Shown here piece after piece: positions 1 to 8,485 of a stretch of DNA of 13,113 nucleotides (position 1 is the first letter of the stretch; every line of letters starts with the position of its first letter). The translations under genes were made by a program, and so were the position numbers. Source of the stretch: Rhodocyclaceae bacterium (GTDB taxonomy: Bacteria; Pseudomonadota; Gammaproteobacteria; Burkholderiales; Rhodocyclaceae); assembly GCA_027325905.1 (NCBI GenBank), contig DAIEEM010000013.1, positions 1-13,113 of the forward strand, given 5' to 3'. The notes under the pieces are model-generated. The model was not told the DNA's origin, ran no database searches, and saw only the letters and a program-made list of their open reading frames with translations.

Positions 1-839
1 TCAAGCAACGCCTGGCGGAGCAGGAAGGCCGCCACCAGGGCGGCAGCAAGTGGATAGGTACCGGCGGCACCAGCCCCTACGGCAACGCCGGCCACCACCC
101 GGAAGGCATCCGTATCGGCGGCGAATCGGCCGGTCACCGCAGCGCCGTGAAGGTCTGGGACCGGCGCGAATTCCGCAACCTCGACGACACGGTGGAACTC
201 GGCACGCGCAACATCAAGGTCGCGCTGCGCCGCCTGCGCCGTTTCGCGCGCGAAGGCGCGGCCGAGGAACTCGACCTCGACGCCACCATCGCCGGCACGG
301 CGAAGAACGCCGGCTGGCTCGACCTGAAGCTGCGGCCCGAGCGCCACAATCTGGTCAAGGTGTTGCTGTTCCTCGACGTCGGCGGTTCGATGGACGACCA
401 CGTCAAGGTCTGCGCGGAACTCTTCTCCGCCGCCAGGAGCGAATTGAAGCACCTCGAATATTTCTACTTCCACAACTGCGTCTACGACCACGTCTGGCGC
501 GACAATCGCCGCCGCCACGACGAGCACATCCCGCTCCACGAAGTCCTGCACAAGTACGGCGAGGACTACAAGCTGATCCTGGTCGGCGACGCCACCATGA
601 GCCCTTACGAAATCCTCCACCCCGGCGGCGCGCTCGAATACGGCAACGCCGAGGCCGGCGCCGCCTGGCTGGGGCGCCTGCGCGAGGCCTACCCGGCGGC
701 GATCTGGCTCAATCCCGAGCCCGAGCGCCTGTGGGAATACCGCCCGTCGATCCAGATCGTCCGCGACATTTTCGCCGAACGCATGTTCCCGCTGACCCTC
801 GACGGCCTCGAGCGCGGCATGCGCCAACTGAACAAGTGA
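1..839 (+). CDS. CoxE-like VWA-domain protein, C-terminal part (5' end outside window)
   Basis: The frame is open from the first bases (first whole codon at position 3) to TGA at 837-839, so the start lies upstream. The visible part begins with a Gly-rich stretch (GTGGTSPYGNAG) and ends in a von Willebrand A-type domain. The VWA metal-site loop reads FLDVGGSMDD, so the usual DxSxS is DxGxS, as I recall for this CoxE-like group (COG3825 type). A second conserved stretch reads LVGDATMSPYEI. Internal ATG and GTG codons could be called as starts, but continuous coding upstream with the family-like Gly-rich segment argues against them. Such proteins usually sit beside a MoxR-type AAA+ ATPase and are thought to help metal-centre or complex assembly. 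No ATPase is visible here, though one may lie just left of the window. The FecR-domain gene follows after 7 nt, suggesting co-transcription. The family is fairly sure; the exact role is unknown. Confidence 0.85.
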   Translation, partial: KQRLAEQEGRHQGGSKWIGTGGTSPYGNAGHHPEGIRIGGESAGHRSAVKVWDRREFRNLDDTVELGTRNIKVALRRLRRFAREGAAEELDLDATIAGTAKNAGWLDLKLRPERHNLVKVLLFLDVGGSMDDHVKVCAELFSAARSELKHLEYFYFHNCVYDHVWRDNRRRHDEHIPLHEVLHKYGEDYKLILVGDATMSPYEILHPGGALEYGNAEAGAAWLGRLREAYPAAIWLNPEPERLWEYRPSIQIVRDIFAERMFPLTLDGLERGMRQLNK

Positions 840-845
840 GGTGGG
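838..845 (+). promoter_or_regulatory. Ribosome binding site deciding the FecR-gene start
   Basis: GAGGTGGG overlaps the VWA stop codon and lies just before ATG 847. The GAGG core is 5 nt from that ATG, whereas an alternative GTG at 841 would overlap the site itself. This favours ATG 847 and suggests that translation is coupled to the upstream gene. Confidence 0.5.
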
Positions 846-846
846 C

Positions 847-1500
847 ATGTTCCAACCGAGCCGCCGTACCCTGTTGCGCGCCCTGGCCGCCGGCAGTCTC
901 GCCGCGCCGCTACGCCGCGCCCTTGCCACCGGCGCCGCCCCCGCTGTACCCGGCCTGCGCGGCGTGCGCGGCGAGGTCCGGGTCAACGATCAACCGGCGC
1001 ACGCGGGGCAACCCGTCGGCCCCGGCGACACGGTGACCACCGGCCCCGGCGCCGAGGCCATCTACGTCATCGGCGACAACGCCTTCCTGCAGCGCGACTC
1101 GTCCACGGTGCGCTTCGGCATCGACGCCGCAACCGACTTCATGCGCATCGTCAGCGGCAAGCTGCTCTCGGTGTTCGGCCACGGCGACAAGCGCATCACC
1201 GTATCCACGGCCGTCATCGGCATCCGCAGCACCGGCTGCTACATCGACGAGACGCCGGGCAGCACCTACTTCTGCCTGTGCTACGGCGAAGCCGAAATCG
1301 TGCCGATCGCAGCGCCGCAGCAGCGCGAAATCATCCGCACCCGCCACCACGACCACCCGATGGTCATCCACGCCGATCCCGCCATGCCGAAATCGATGGT
1401 GCCCGCCGACGTGATCAACCACACGGACGCCGAGCTGGCCATGCTGGAAAGCCTGGTCGGGCGCGTGCCGCCGTTCGCCGGCACGACTTACCGGCGATGA
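847..1500 (+). CDS. Tat-exported FecR-domain protein
   Basis: The protein has 217 residues from ATG 847, or 219 from a GTG at 841. It opens with a twin-arginine signal: S-R6-R7-T-L-L, then an Ala/Leu-rich stretch and a likely cleavage near ALA-TG around residue 27, so export in folded form is expected. The mature part fits a FecR-type beta domain: GVRGEVRVN near its start, the PGDTVTT motif, and a second half with VSTAVIGIRSTG. Three cysteines (C131, C143, C145, the last two as CLC) sit in this second half. The classic FecR is a membrane anti-sigma regulator with an N-terminal cytoplasmic part. This protein lacks that part, and no sigma factor or TonB receptor is adjacent, so it is probably a free periplasmic domain rather than an iron regulator. 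It follows the VWA gene by 7 nt and probably shares its transcript. The domain call is good; the function is unknown. Confidence 0.75.
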   Translation: MFQPSRRTLLRALAAGSLAAPLRRALATGAAPAVPGLRGVRGEVRVNDQPAHAGQPVGPGDTVTTGPGAEAIYVIGDNAFLQRDSSTVRFGIDAATDFMRIVSGKLLSVFGHGDKRITVSTAVIGIRSTGCYIDETPGSTYFCLCYGEAEIVPIAAPQQREIIRTRHHDHPMVIHADPAMPKSMVPADVINHTDAELAMLESLVGRVPPFAGTTYRR

Positions 1501-1763
1501 CAATTCGAGCGTCCCTCGGCGCTAGGGCGTCCCGCGAACTTATCCGGATCAAGTGACGCCGATGCCGGCTGAAATATCGGCCGCGTGACCGCCTTGAGAG
1601 TGATGGGCGCCGCGATGGCATCGAGCACCCTGAGGTGTGCGAAGTCGCATTCCGTCCCGCTTCCGGAATATGACAATATGACTTCGCCACACAAGCCATG
1701 CACGGGGAATTAGAATTCATGCTCCTGTAATGGCATTAGGACCAATCCGAGAGGAACGCGAAC
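1501..1763. other. Intergenic region with weak inverted repeats
   Basis: This 263-nt gap separates the FecR gene from the chemoreceptor. I see no convincing gene in it. It is more AT-rich towards its right end (around 1667-1720) and probably holds the chemoreceptor promoter, but no good -35/-10 pair or FliA-type site could be picked out. Two imperfect hairpins are visible: GCCGAT (1558-1563) with ATCGGC (1576-1581), and ATTCCG (1649-1654) with CGGAAT (1664-1669). Neither is followed by a T-run. The first could end the FecR transcript. Confidence 0.4.
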
Positions 1764-3431
1764 ATGCTGCGCAACCAACACCCCGTCGCCTTGATGATTC
1801 TTGCCGCCGCGGCCAGTTACCTGCTGGGACTCGCGGCCACCCTGGGCTTGGAACAACTCGGCTTCCGGAGCATTTACGTCTCCGGCTTCATCCTGACCGG
1901 CATGGCCCTGGCGATCTCCTGGATGCTGGTTCGCTGGGGAATCCTCGTACCCATCGACCAGGCCGGTGCGGCCCTGGACACCCGCGATGCGCTACGCGCC
2001 GGCGCCGGTCTCCAGGGGCACAAGATCGTCGGCCCGCTGATCGACAAGGTCATGAAGGTGACCCACGAGCTGCTGCAGACCATCGGCGGCGTGAACGAGA
2101 TCATCCAGAAGAATTCGATCGCTTTGGCGGAGACCTCCCACCAGGCCGACTCCCTCAACCGCGGCATGAAGGAGGTGGCCGCGAAGAGCGCGGAAGTCGC
2201 CAATTCGTCCCTGGCCATCGCCGCCACCTCGGCACAGGTGAGCTCCAGCGCCTCGGTGGCCGCCCAGTCCGCCCAGCGCGCCGAGGACGACTCGCGCTCC
2301 GGCCAGCAGGCGCTGCAGGAGACCATCGTCGAAATGCGCAACATGGCGGCGCGAACCCAGACCGCATCGACTTCCATCGGCAAGCTGAAGGACAGTTCAT
2401 CCAAGATCAAGGACATCGTCAAGGTCATCGGCGAAGTCGCCGACCAGATCAACCTGCTGGCCCTGAATGCCGCCATCGAGGCCGCCCGCGCCGGCGAGCA
2501 CGGCCGCGGCTTCGCCGTGGTAGCCGACGAGGTGCGCAAGCTCGCCGAAAAGACATCCACGGCGACGAAGGAGATCTACGGCAACGTCAACGAAATCATG
2601 GGCGAGACCGACCAGGCGGTGGCCACCATGGGCGAACTCCTCGACGACGTGAAGAGCGGCGTCGCCCAGATCGAGAACGTCGGGCAGCACCTCAACGGCA
2701 TACTGGAATTCTCCAGTACCCTCTCCGGGCAGATGCAGACCATCGTCGATGCGGCCGAGCACTCGGCTAGCGAGGTCGAATCCATCTCCAGCCACCTGGG
2801 CGAAATGCAGCGGGAGCTGGGCGAGTTCGGCGCGCGCATGCAGTCCATCTCGGACCAGTCCATGCAGTTGTGCGAGCTGGGCGAGGGCATGCACGAGCAA
2901 CTGGCCGACCTGGAACTGGATACCGCCCACACCCGCGTCTTCAAAGTGGCGCAGAACGCCGCCGCCCAGGTGCAGCAGGCGTTCGAGAAGGCGATCGCCG
3001 AGGGAAAGATCGGCGAGGCGGACCTCTTCGACCACGACTACCGCCCCGTCCCCAACACCAACCCGCAGAAATACAGTTCGCGCTTCGACCGCATCGCCGA
3101 CCAAGTACTGCCGCCCGTCCAGGAGGCGACCCTGCGCGACCACCCCGAGTTGATGTACGCGGTGTGCACCGACACGAAGGGCTACGTGCCCCGGCACAAC
3201 GACAAGTACGCCAAGCCCCTCACGGGCAACTACGACGAAGACCTGCTGAGGAGCCGCAGCAACCGGGTCTACACCGACCGTGCCGCCCGGCGCTGCTGCG
3301 AGAACACCAAGAAGATGCTGTTGCAGACGTACAAGCGCGACACGGGCGAAGTGACCCACGACCTCTCGGTGCCGATCCACGTGGGCGGGCGGCACTGGGG
3401 AACCTTGCGTACGGGGTATACGGCGTCCTAG
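1764..3431 (+). CDS. Methyl-accepting chemotaxis protein with C-terminal cytoplasmic sensor domain
   Basis: This 555-residue chemoreceptor starts at ATG 1764, with GAGAGG about 9 nt upstream. Two membrane helices (about residues 8-29 and 41-60) flank a loop of only about 11 residues, so there is no periplasmic ligand domain and no obvious HAMP. The long coiled-coil signalling domain follows. Its hairpin tip, starting near D227, carries the canonical [16 protein letters not shown] and [16 protein letters not shown] sequences that contact CheA and CheW. From about residue 410 there is an extra C-terminal domain with [20 protein letters not shown] and, near the end, [11 protein letters not shown] recall this as a Cache/PAS-like cytosolic domain found at the end of some proteobacterial receptors. 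A Cys pair lies at 511-512. The receptor therefore probably senses an internal signal, such as redox, metabolic state or a small ligand. No other che genes are nearby. The chemoreceptor call is certain; the ligand is unknown. Confidence 0.95.
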   Translation: MLRNQHPVALMILAAAASYLLGLAATLGLEQLGFRSIYVSGFILTGMALAISWMLVRWGILVPIDQAGAALDTRDALRAGAGLQGHKIVGPLIDKVMKVTHELLQTIGGVNEIIQKNSIALAETSHQADSLNRGMKEVAAKSAEVANSSLAIAATSAQVSSSASVAAQSAQRAEDDSRSGQQALQETIVEMRNMAARTQTASTSIGKLKDSSSKIKDIVKVIGEVADQINLLALNAAIEAARAGEHGRGFAVVADEVRKLAEKTSTATKEIYGNVNEIMGETDQAVATMGELLDDVKSGVAQIENVGQHLNGILEFSSTLSGQMQTIVDAAEHSASEVESISSHLGEMQRELGEFGARMQSISDQSMQLCELGEGMHEQLADLELDTAHTRVFKVAQNAAAQVQQAFEKAIAEGKIGEADLFDHDYRPVPNTNPQKYSSRFDRIADQVLPPVQEATLRDHPELMYAVCTDTKGYVPRHNDKYAKPLTGNYDEDLLRSRSNRVYTDRAARRCCENTKKMLLQTYKRDTGEVTHDLSVPIHVGGRHWGTLRTGYTAS

Positions 3432-3536
3432 GGGCGTTCTCGTTGACTGCGCCAGCGCTGCGCTACCGCCGCGCGATGAGCCGGCTAGATCCGCGCGCCG
3501 TCATGAATCGCCATGGCACAGCCCCGATTTCCGTCT

Positions 3537-3554
3537 ATTCCGGCCAGCCGGAAT
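3537..3554. terminator. Symmetric hairpin between convergent genes
   Basis: ATTCCGGC and GCCGGAAT form a perfect inverted repeat with a 2-nt CA centre, so in practice a 7-bp stem with a 4-nt loop. It lies 4 nt beyond the stop of the minus-strand ATPase gene and 105 nt after the stop of the chemoreceptor gene. Neither strand has a T-run after it, so it would be a non-canonical bidirectional terminator or a transcript-end stabiliser. Only the structure is seen; its function is inferred. Confidence 0.4.
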
Positions 3555-3558
3555 CGCA

Positions 3559-5355
3559 TCATCCGCCCTGCGCCGGCGGCGCCACCTTGAGCACTTCTTC
3601 GATGGTGGTCAAGCCGGCGCCAATCTTCCTGGCGCCCGAAATACGCAGCGGCTGCATGCCTTCACGCAGGGCGACCTCCCTGAGCCTGGCGAGATCGGCG
3701 TGCGCCGTCACGGTCTTCCTGACCTCCGGGCTCATCAGCAGAATTTCGTAAAGACCGAGCCGGCCCTGATAGCCGGTCATGCGGCAATCGAGGCAGCCGA
3801 CCGGATGGTAGAGCGTGGCCGGCTTGTTGGTCTTCCACGGCGCCACCAGCCCGTTCCAGGCCTCTTCGTCCTCGGTGCGCAGGCCGCCGGCCTTCTTGCA
3901 GTTCGGGCACAGCGTGCGCACCAGGCGCTGCGCCATCACGCCGAGCAGCGTCGATTGCAGCAGGTAGGCCGGCACGCCGAGATCGAGCAGGCGCGTGATC
4001 GCCGAGGGCGCGTCGTTGGTGTGCAGCGTGGAGAGCACGAGGTGGCCGGTGAGCGCGGCCTGGATCGCCATGTCGGCGGTTTCGAGGTCGCGGATTTCGC
4101 CGACCATGATGATGTCCGGGTCCTGGCGCATCAACGAGCGGATGCCCTCGGCGAAAGTCATGCCGATCTCGGAATGCACCTGCACCTGGTTGAACGAGTC
4201 CTCGATCATCTCGATCGGGTCCTCGAGCGTGCAGACGTTGACCTCGGGCGTGGCGAGCTGCTTGAGCGTGGTGTAGAGCGTCGTCGTCTTGCCCGAACCG
4301 GTCGGGCCGGTGACGAGGATGATGCCGTTGGGCTGCCCCGTCATATGCTGCCAGCGCGCGAGGTCGTCCTCGCCGAAGCCAAGATCGGTGAAGTCGCGCA
4401 CCAGCACCTCGGGATCGAAAATCCGCATCACCAGCTTCTCGCCGAAAGCCGTCGGCAGCGTCGACAGGCGCAGCTCGACCTCCTGCCCTTCCGGCGTGCG
4501 CGTCTTGATGCGGCCATCCTGCGGACGGCGCTTCTCGACCACGTCCATGCGGCCGAGGATCTTGATGCGGCTGGTCATGGCATTCAGCACCGACATCGGT
4601 ATCTGGTAGACTTGGTGCAGCACACCGTCGATACGGAAGCGCACGATGCCGAGGTCGCGGCGCGGTTCGACGTGGATGTCGGAGGCGCGCTGTTCGAAGG
4701 CGTACTGCCACAGCCAGTCAACGATGAGGACGATGTGCTGGTCGTTGGCGTCGAGCGCGCCCTTGCCCTTGCCGAGTTCGACCAACTGCTCGAAATTGGA
4801 AACACCGGTGCCGCCGACGTCGCCGCGGCCCAGCGCGCCCTTGACCGACTTCGCCAGGTTGTAGAACTCGACCTGATAGCGCGCGATGTCGTCGGGGTTG
4901 CAGATGACGCGGCGGATCTCCTTTCTCAGGATCGGCTTGAGTTCGCCCTCCCACGAGCAATCGAAAGGCTCGGCGGTGGCGATGGTGACCTCGTGCGGCT
5001 TGACCTCGACCGGCAGGATGCGGAAACGCGTCGCATAGGCATTTGACATGACTTCCGTGACGGCCGTGAAGTTGATCTTCAGCGGGTCGATGTGGAAATA
5101 GTCGAGGCCGGCCCACTGCGCCAGCCACTGCGTCAGGGTTTCCAGGTCAAGGGTGCGGTGCGGCGGCAAGGCCGACTTCCAGCGCTGTTCGGCGATGACC
5201 GCCAGCGGGTGGATGTCGCTCTTGAAGTAGCGGCGTTCCTGCTTGAACTTCTCGGCATCGGCCGCCGGAACCAGGCCGGCGGCAACCAAAGCATCGACGA
5301 TTTCGGGCAGGGCGAGACGCCCCTTGCCGGTAGCGGATTCGTGCGCTTTGACCAT
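3559..5355 (-). CDS. GspE/PulE/PilB-family secretion or pilus ATPase
   Basis: This 598-residue protein is a hexameric-type ATPase that powers type II secretion or type IV pilus assembly from the cytoplasmic side. The N-terminal ~150 residues match the GspE/PilB N-terminal domain that docks on the inner-membrane platform. The motor domain shows RASDIHVEP, RFRIDGVLH, Walker A GPTGSGKT (350-357, Lys356), the Asp box TLEDPIE, Walker B-like IIMVGEIRD and the His box LTGHLVLSTLHTND. A zinc-binding Cys quartet lies at C483/C486 (CPNC) and C521/C524 (CLDC). All key residues are present, so it should be active. The start is ATG 5355, with AGGA very close and GGAAG about 10 nt upstream. No gsp or pil gene is adjacent: it sits between a chemoreceptor and a small exported protein. 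I cannot tell from sequence alone whether it serves secretion, a pilus or another filament, so no symbol is given. Confidence 0.93.
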   Translation of the reverse strand: MVKAHESATGKGRLALPEIVDALVAAGLVPAADAEKFKQERRYFKSDIHPLAVIAEQRWKSALPPHRTLDLETLTQWLAQWAGLDYFHIDPLKINFTAVTEVMSNAYATRFRILPVEVKPHEVTIATAEPFDCSWEGELKPILRKEIRRVICNPDDIARYQVEFYNLAKSVKGALGRGDVGGTGVSNFEQLVELGKGKGALDANDQHIVLIVDWLWQYAFEQRASDIHVEPRRDLGIVRFRIDGVLHQVYQIPMSVLNAMTSRIKILGRMDVVEKRRPQDGRIKTRTPEGQEVELRLSTLPTAFGEKLVMRIFDPEVLVRDFTDLGFGEDDLARWQHMTGQPNGIILVTGPTGSGKTTTLYTTLKQLATPEVNVCTLEDPIEMIEDSFNQVQVHSEIGMTFAEGIRSLMRQDPDIIMVGEIRDLETADMAIQAALTGHLVLSTLHTNDAPSAITRLLDLGVPAYLLQSTLLGVMAQRLVRTLCPNCKKAGGLRTEDEEAWNGLVAPWKTNKPATLYHPVGCLDCRMTGYQGRLGLYEILLMSPEVRKTVTAHADLARLREVALREGMQPLRISGARKIGAGLTTIEEVLKVAPPAQGG

Positions 5356-5388
5356 TTCCTGGCGGCTTCCCGATATTTACAGGCCACG

Positions 5389-5417
5389 AATATAGCCCAT
5401 TCTCGAGGGGTTATCAT
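5389..5417 (-). promoter_or_regulatory. Possible promoter of the GspE-family gene, in a divergent spacer
   Basis: The 90-nt spacer between the two divergent genes (5356-5445) is AT-rich for this window. On the minus strand, ATGATA (5412-5417) and TATATT (5389-5394) are spaced by 17 nt, giving 4/6 and 5/6 matches to sigma-70 boxes and a leader of about 27 nt. On the plus strand, TATCAT (5412-5417) could be a -10 for the small exported protein, but its -35 is poor. These are weak predictions by eye. Confidence 0.3.
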
Positions 5418-5445
5418 AGCGCGCTAGCTTACAAGGAACCCGATC

Positions 5446-5838
5446 ATGAAACCCAGTCTCCACCTCCTGCTCGGCGGCCTTGCCGCCACCCTGTTCTCCC
5501 TCGGCAGCAGCGCACAAGGCGCTCCCGGCGCTCCCGCGCCCCAGGCGGCGACCCCGCCCGGCGCCGCCTGCGCCAAGGCGCGCGATCCCGAGCGCTGCGC
5601 CGCGTTGCAGAAGGCGAAGGAAGCCTGCAAGGACACGGCAGCGCCCAACAAGCGCAAGTGCATCATGGACGCCATGCCGCCGATGGACTGCAGCAAGGCC
5701 CGCAAACCCGAGCGCTGCGCCGCCATCGAAAAGGCCAAGGTGATCTGCGAGGACAAGACCGGCCCCGACTACCGCCAGTGCCTGCGCGACAACGCTCCCC
5801 GGCGCGGCGCCAGAAAGCAGGCCCCCCCGCAGAACTGA
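5446..5838 (+). CDS. Exported protein of two 40-residue, four-cysteine repeats
   Basis: This 130-residue protein starts at ATG 5446 with AAGGAA about 7 nt upstream. Residues 1-23 look like a Sec signal peptide (Lys2, hydrophobic LLLGGLAATLF, likely cleavage after SSA23). A Pro/Ala linker leads to two tandem repeats with exactly 40-residue spacing. Each has the pattern C-x8-C-x9-C-x10-C, with cysteines at 42, 51, 61, 72 and 82, 91, 101, 112. The first half of each repeat reads C-x-KAR-x-PERCAA. A 17-nt identical stretch recurs 120 nt apart (5587 and 5707), showing duplication at the DNA level. The tail is basic (RRGARKQ). Eight cysteines in the periplasm suggest a disulfide-braced helical fold. 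A distant likeness to PsiF repeats is possible but the cysteine spacing differs. I do not recognise a named family, though similar hypothetical proteins probably occur in related betaproteobacteria. The function is unknown. Confidence 0.8.
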   Translation: MKPSLHLLLGGLAATLFSLGSSAQGAPGAPAPQAATPPGAACAKARDPERCAALQKAKEACKDTAAPNKRKCIMDAMPPMDCSKARKPERCAAIEKAKVICEDKTGPDYRQCLRDNAPRRGARKQAPPQN

Positions 5839-5855
5839 CGGCGCTCAGCCGTCGG
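5835..5855. terminator. Hairpin spanning two convergent stop codons
   Basis: GACGGC (5837-5842) and GCCGTC (5848-5853) form a 6-bp stem with a 5-nt loop. A G-U and a C-G pair extend it to 8 bp. The stop of the plus-strand gene lies across the base of one arm, and the stop of the minus-strand glycosylase falls in the loop. No T-run follows on either strand. It could be a compact bidirectional terminator, but this is inferred from structure only. Confidence 0.4.
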
Positions 5856-6327
5856 CCAGGGCCGCCCGCCAGGCGGCCAGTTTGGCTTCGAACCCGAGCG
5901 TGTAGGCCGGACTGGTCGAAGGCAGCACGACCGTCTCGAAGCCCAGCGCCTGCAAGCGGGGGGCAAATTTCCCCGCCGTCTGGCCGTTGAAGCAGACACG
6001 CCGCAACTGCCGCGCGATCTTCCCGAGTCCGGCGAAGTCGTTGGGCTGCGCCTCGCGGATGTCGGCGTCGAGGCTACCGTCGCGCCGGCAGCGCCCATAG
6101 ACGTCCCAGATCGCGATCCCCGCCGCCTTCACCGCCGCCTGCTTGCCGGCGTAGTCCATTGCCGGCAGCGGCTGCCCGATAATCGCCGCCAGGATGCGCC
6201 AGAACTGGTTCTGCGCATGAGCATAGTAATGCTGCGCCGCCAGCGACGCCGCCGACGGAAACGAACCCAGGATCAGCACACGGGCCCGCTCGTCGATCAG
6301 CGGCGCGAGGCCGCGCAGCTGCATCAC
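5845..6327 (-). CDS. DNA-deoxyinosine (hypoxanthine) glycosylase, uracil-DNA glycosylase superfamily
   Basis: This protein of about 160 residues fits the HDG group (family 6) of the uracil-DNA glycosylase superfamily. That group removes hypoxanthine, the product of adenine deamination, and starts base-excision repair. Visible motifs are VLILGSFPS (motif 1, about residues 17-25), YYAHAQNQFW with an Asn at about 39-40 in the position I recall as important in the archaeal enzyme, WDVYGRCRR, and LPSTSPA near the C-terminus (motif 2). The length is normal for the family. The start is either GTG 6327 or ATG 6324, which are consecutive codons; there is no strong ribosome site, consistent with coupling to htpG, whose stop is only 4-7 nt upstream. 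A Mug-type G:T/U glycosylase is the main alternative, but the motif set fits HDG better. Substrate preference cannot be settled from sequence. Confidence 0.82.
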   Translation of the reverse strand: MMQLRGLAPLIDERARVLILGSFPSAASLAAQHYYAHAQNQFWRILAAIIGQPLPAMDYAGKQAAVKAAGIAIWDVYGRCRRDGSLDADIREAQPNDFAGLGKIARQLRRVCFNGQTAGKFAPRLQALGFETVVLPSTSPAYTLGFEAKLAAWRAALADG

Positions 6328-6331
6328 CGGA

Positions 6332-8248
<1,917 letters not shown>

Positions 8249-8285
8249 GGGGGGAAAACTCCTTTGAACGCAAAAATATCCCCGT

Positions 8286-8313
8286 TTATGGGGGCGGTCG
8301 AGAGGATTTCAAG
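8286..8313 (-). promoter_or_regulatory. Sigma-32 (RpoH) heat-shock promoter of htpG
   Basis: On the minus strand, CTTGAA (8308-8313) and CCCCATAA (8286-8293) are separated by 14 nt. This closely matches the RpoH consensus (CTTGAA, 13-17 nt, CCCCATNT). It would start transcription near 8279, leaving a leader of about 30 nt that contains the AAAGGAG ribosome site. Position, spacing and downstream gene all agree. Confidence 0.85.
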
Positions 8314-8382
8314 AGCACTGGCGATGACGTCGGCGCGCCAAGGAGGAGGGGAGGTCTGCTGCGCGTAGGTAAAGGAGGAGGA

Positions 8383-8399
8383 GGCCGCCGCAGGCGGCC
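8383..8399 (-). terminator. Possible kdpE terminator hairpin
   Basis: GGCCGCC and GGCGGCC form a perfect 7-bp G+C stem around a GCA loop, about 87 nt beyond the kdpE stop. On the minus strand it is followed by a pyrimidine run (TCCTCCTCCTTT) rather than a pure T-run. It is placed to separate kdp transcription from the htpG promoter. The rest of the 237-nt gap (8249-8485) shows no gene. Confidence 0.4.
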
Positions 8400-8485
8400 G
8401 ACGGGGGACACGAAGCGCGGCAGACCACCCCGCCGGCCCGTGCGCCCACCCACCGCAAACGGAGGACCGGGTTCTCGAACAAGCC

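Noticed and set aside
50..1036. Arg/Pro-rich open frame across the VWA and FecR genes
   Set aside because: It is out of frame with both domain-bearing genes and has the composition of a shadow frame.
1594..1716. TTGAGA at 1594 and TAGAAT at 1711 as chemoreceptor promoter boxes
   Set aside because: They are too far apart to pair, and neither has a partner box at normal spacing.
3700..5046. Open frame of about 450 codons antisense to the GspE-family gene
   Set aside because: Low-complexity composition and full overlap with a certain gene mark it as a GC-driven shadow.
8280..8293. CCCC and GGGG around the htpG -10 region as an RNA thermometer
   Set aside because: Most of the element lies at or upstream of the predicted transcription start, and the GGGG is explained by the sigma-32 -10 box on the other strand.
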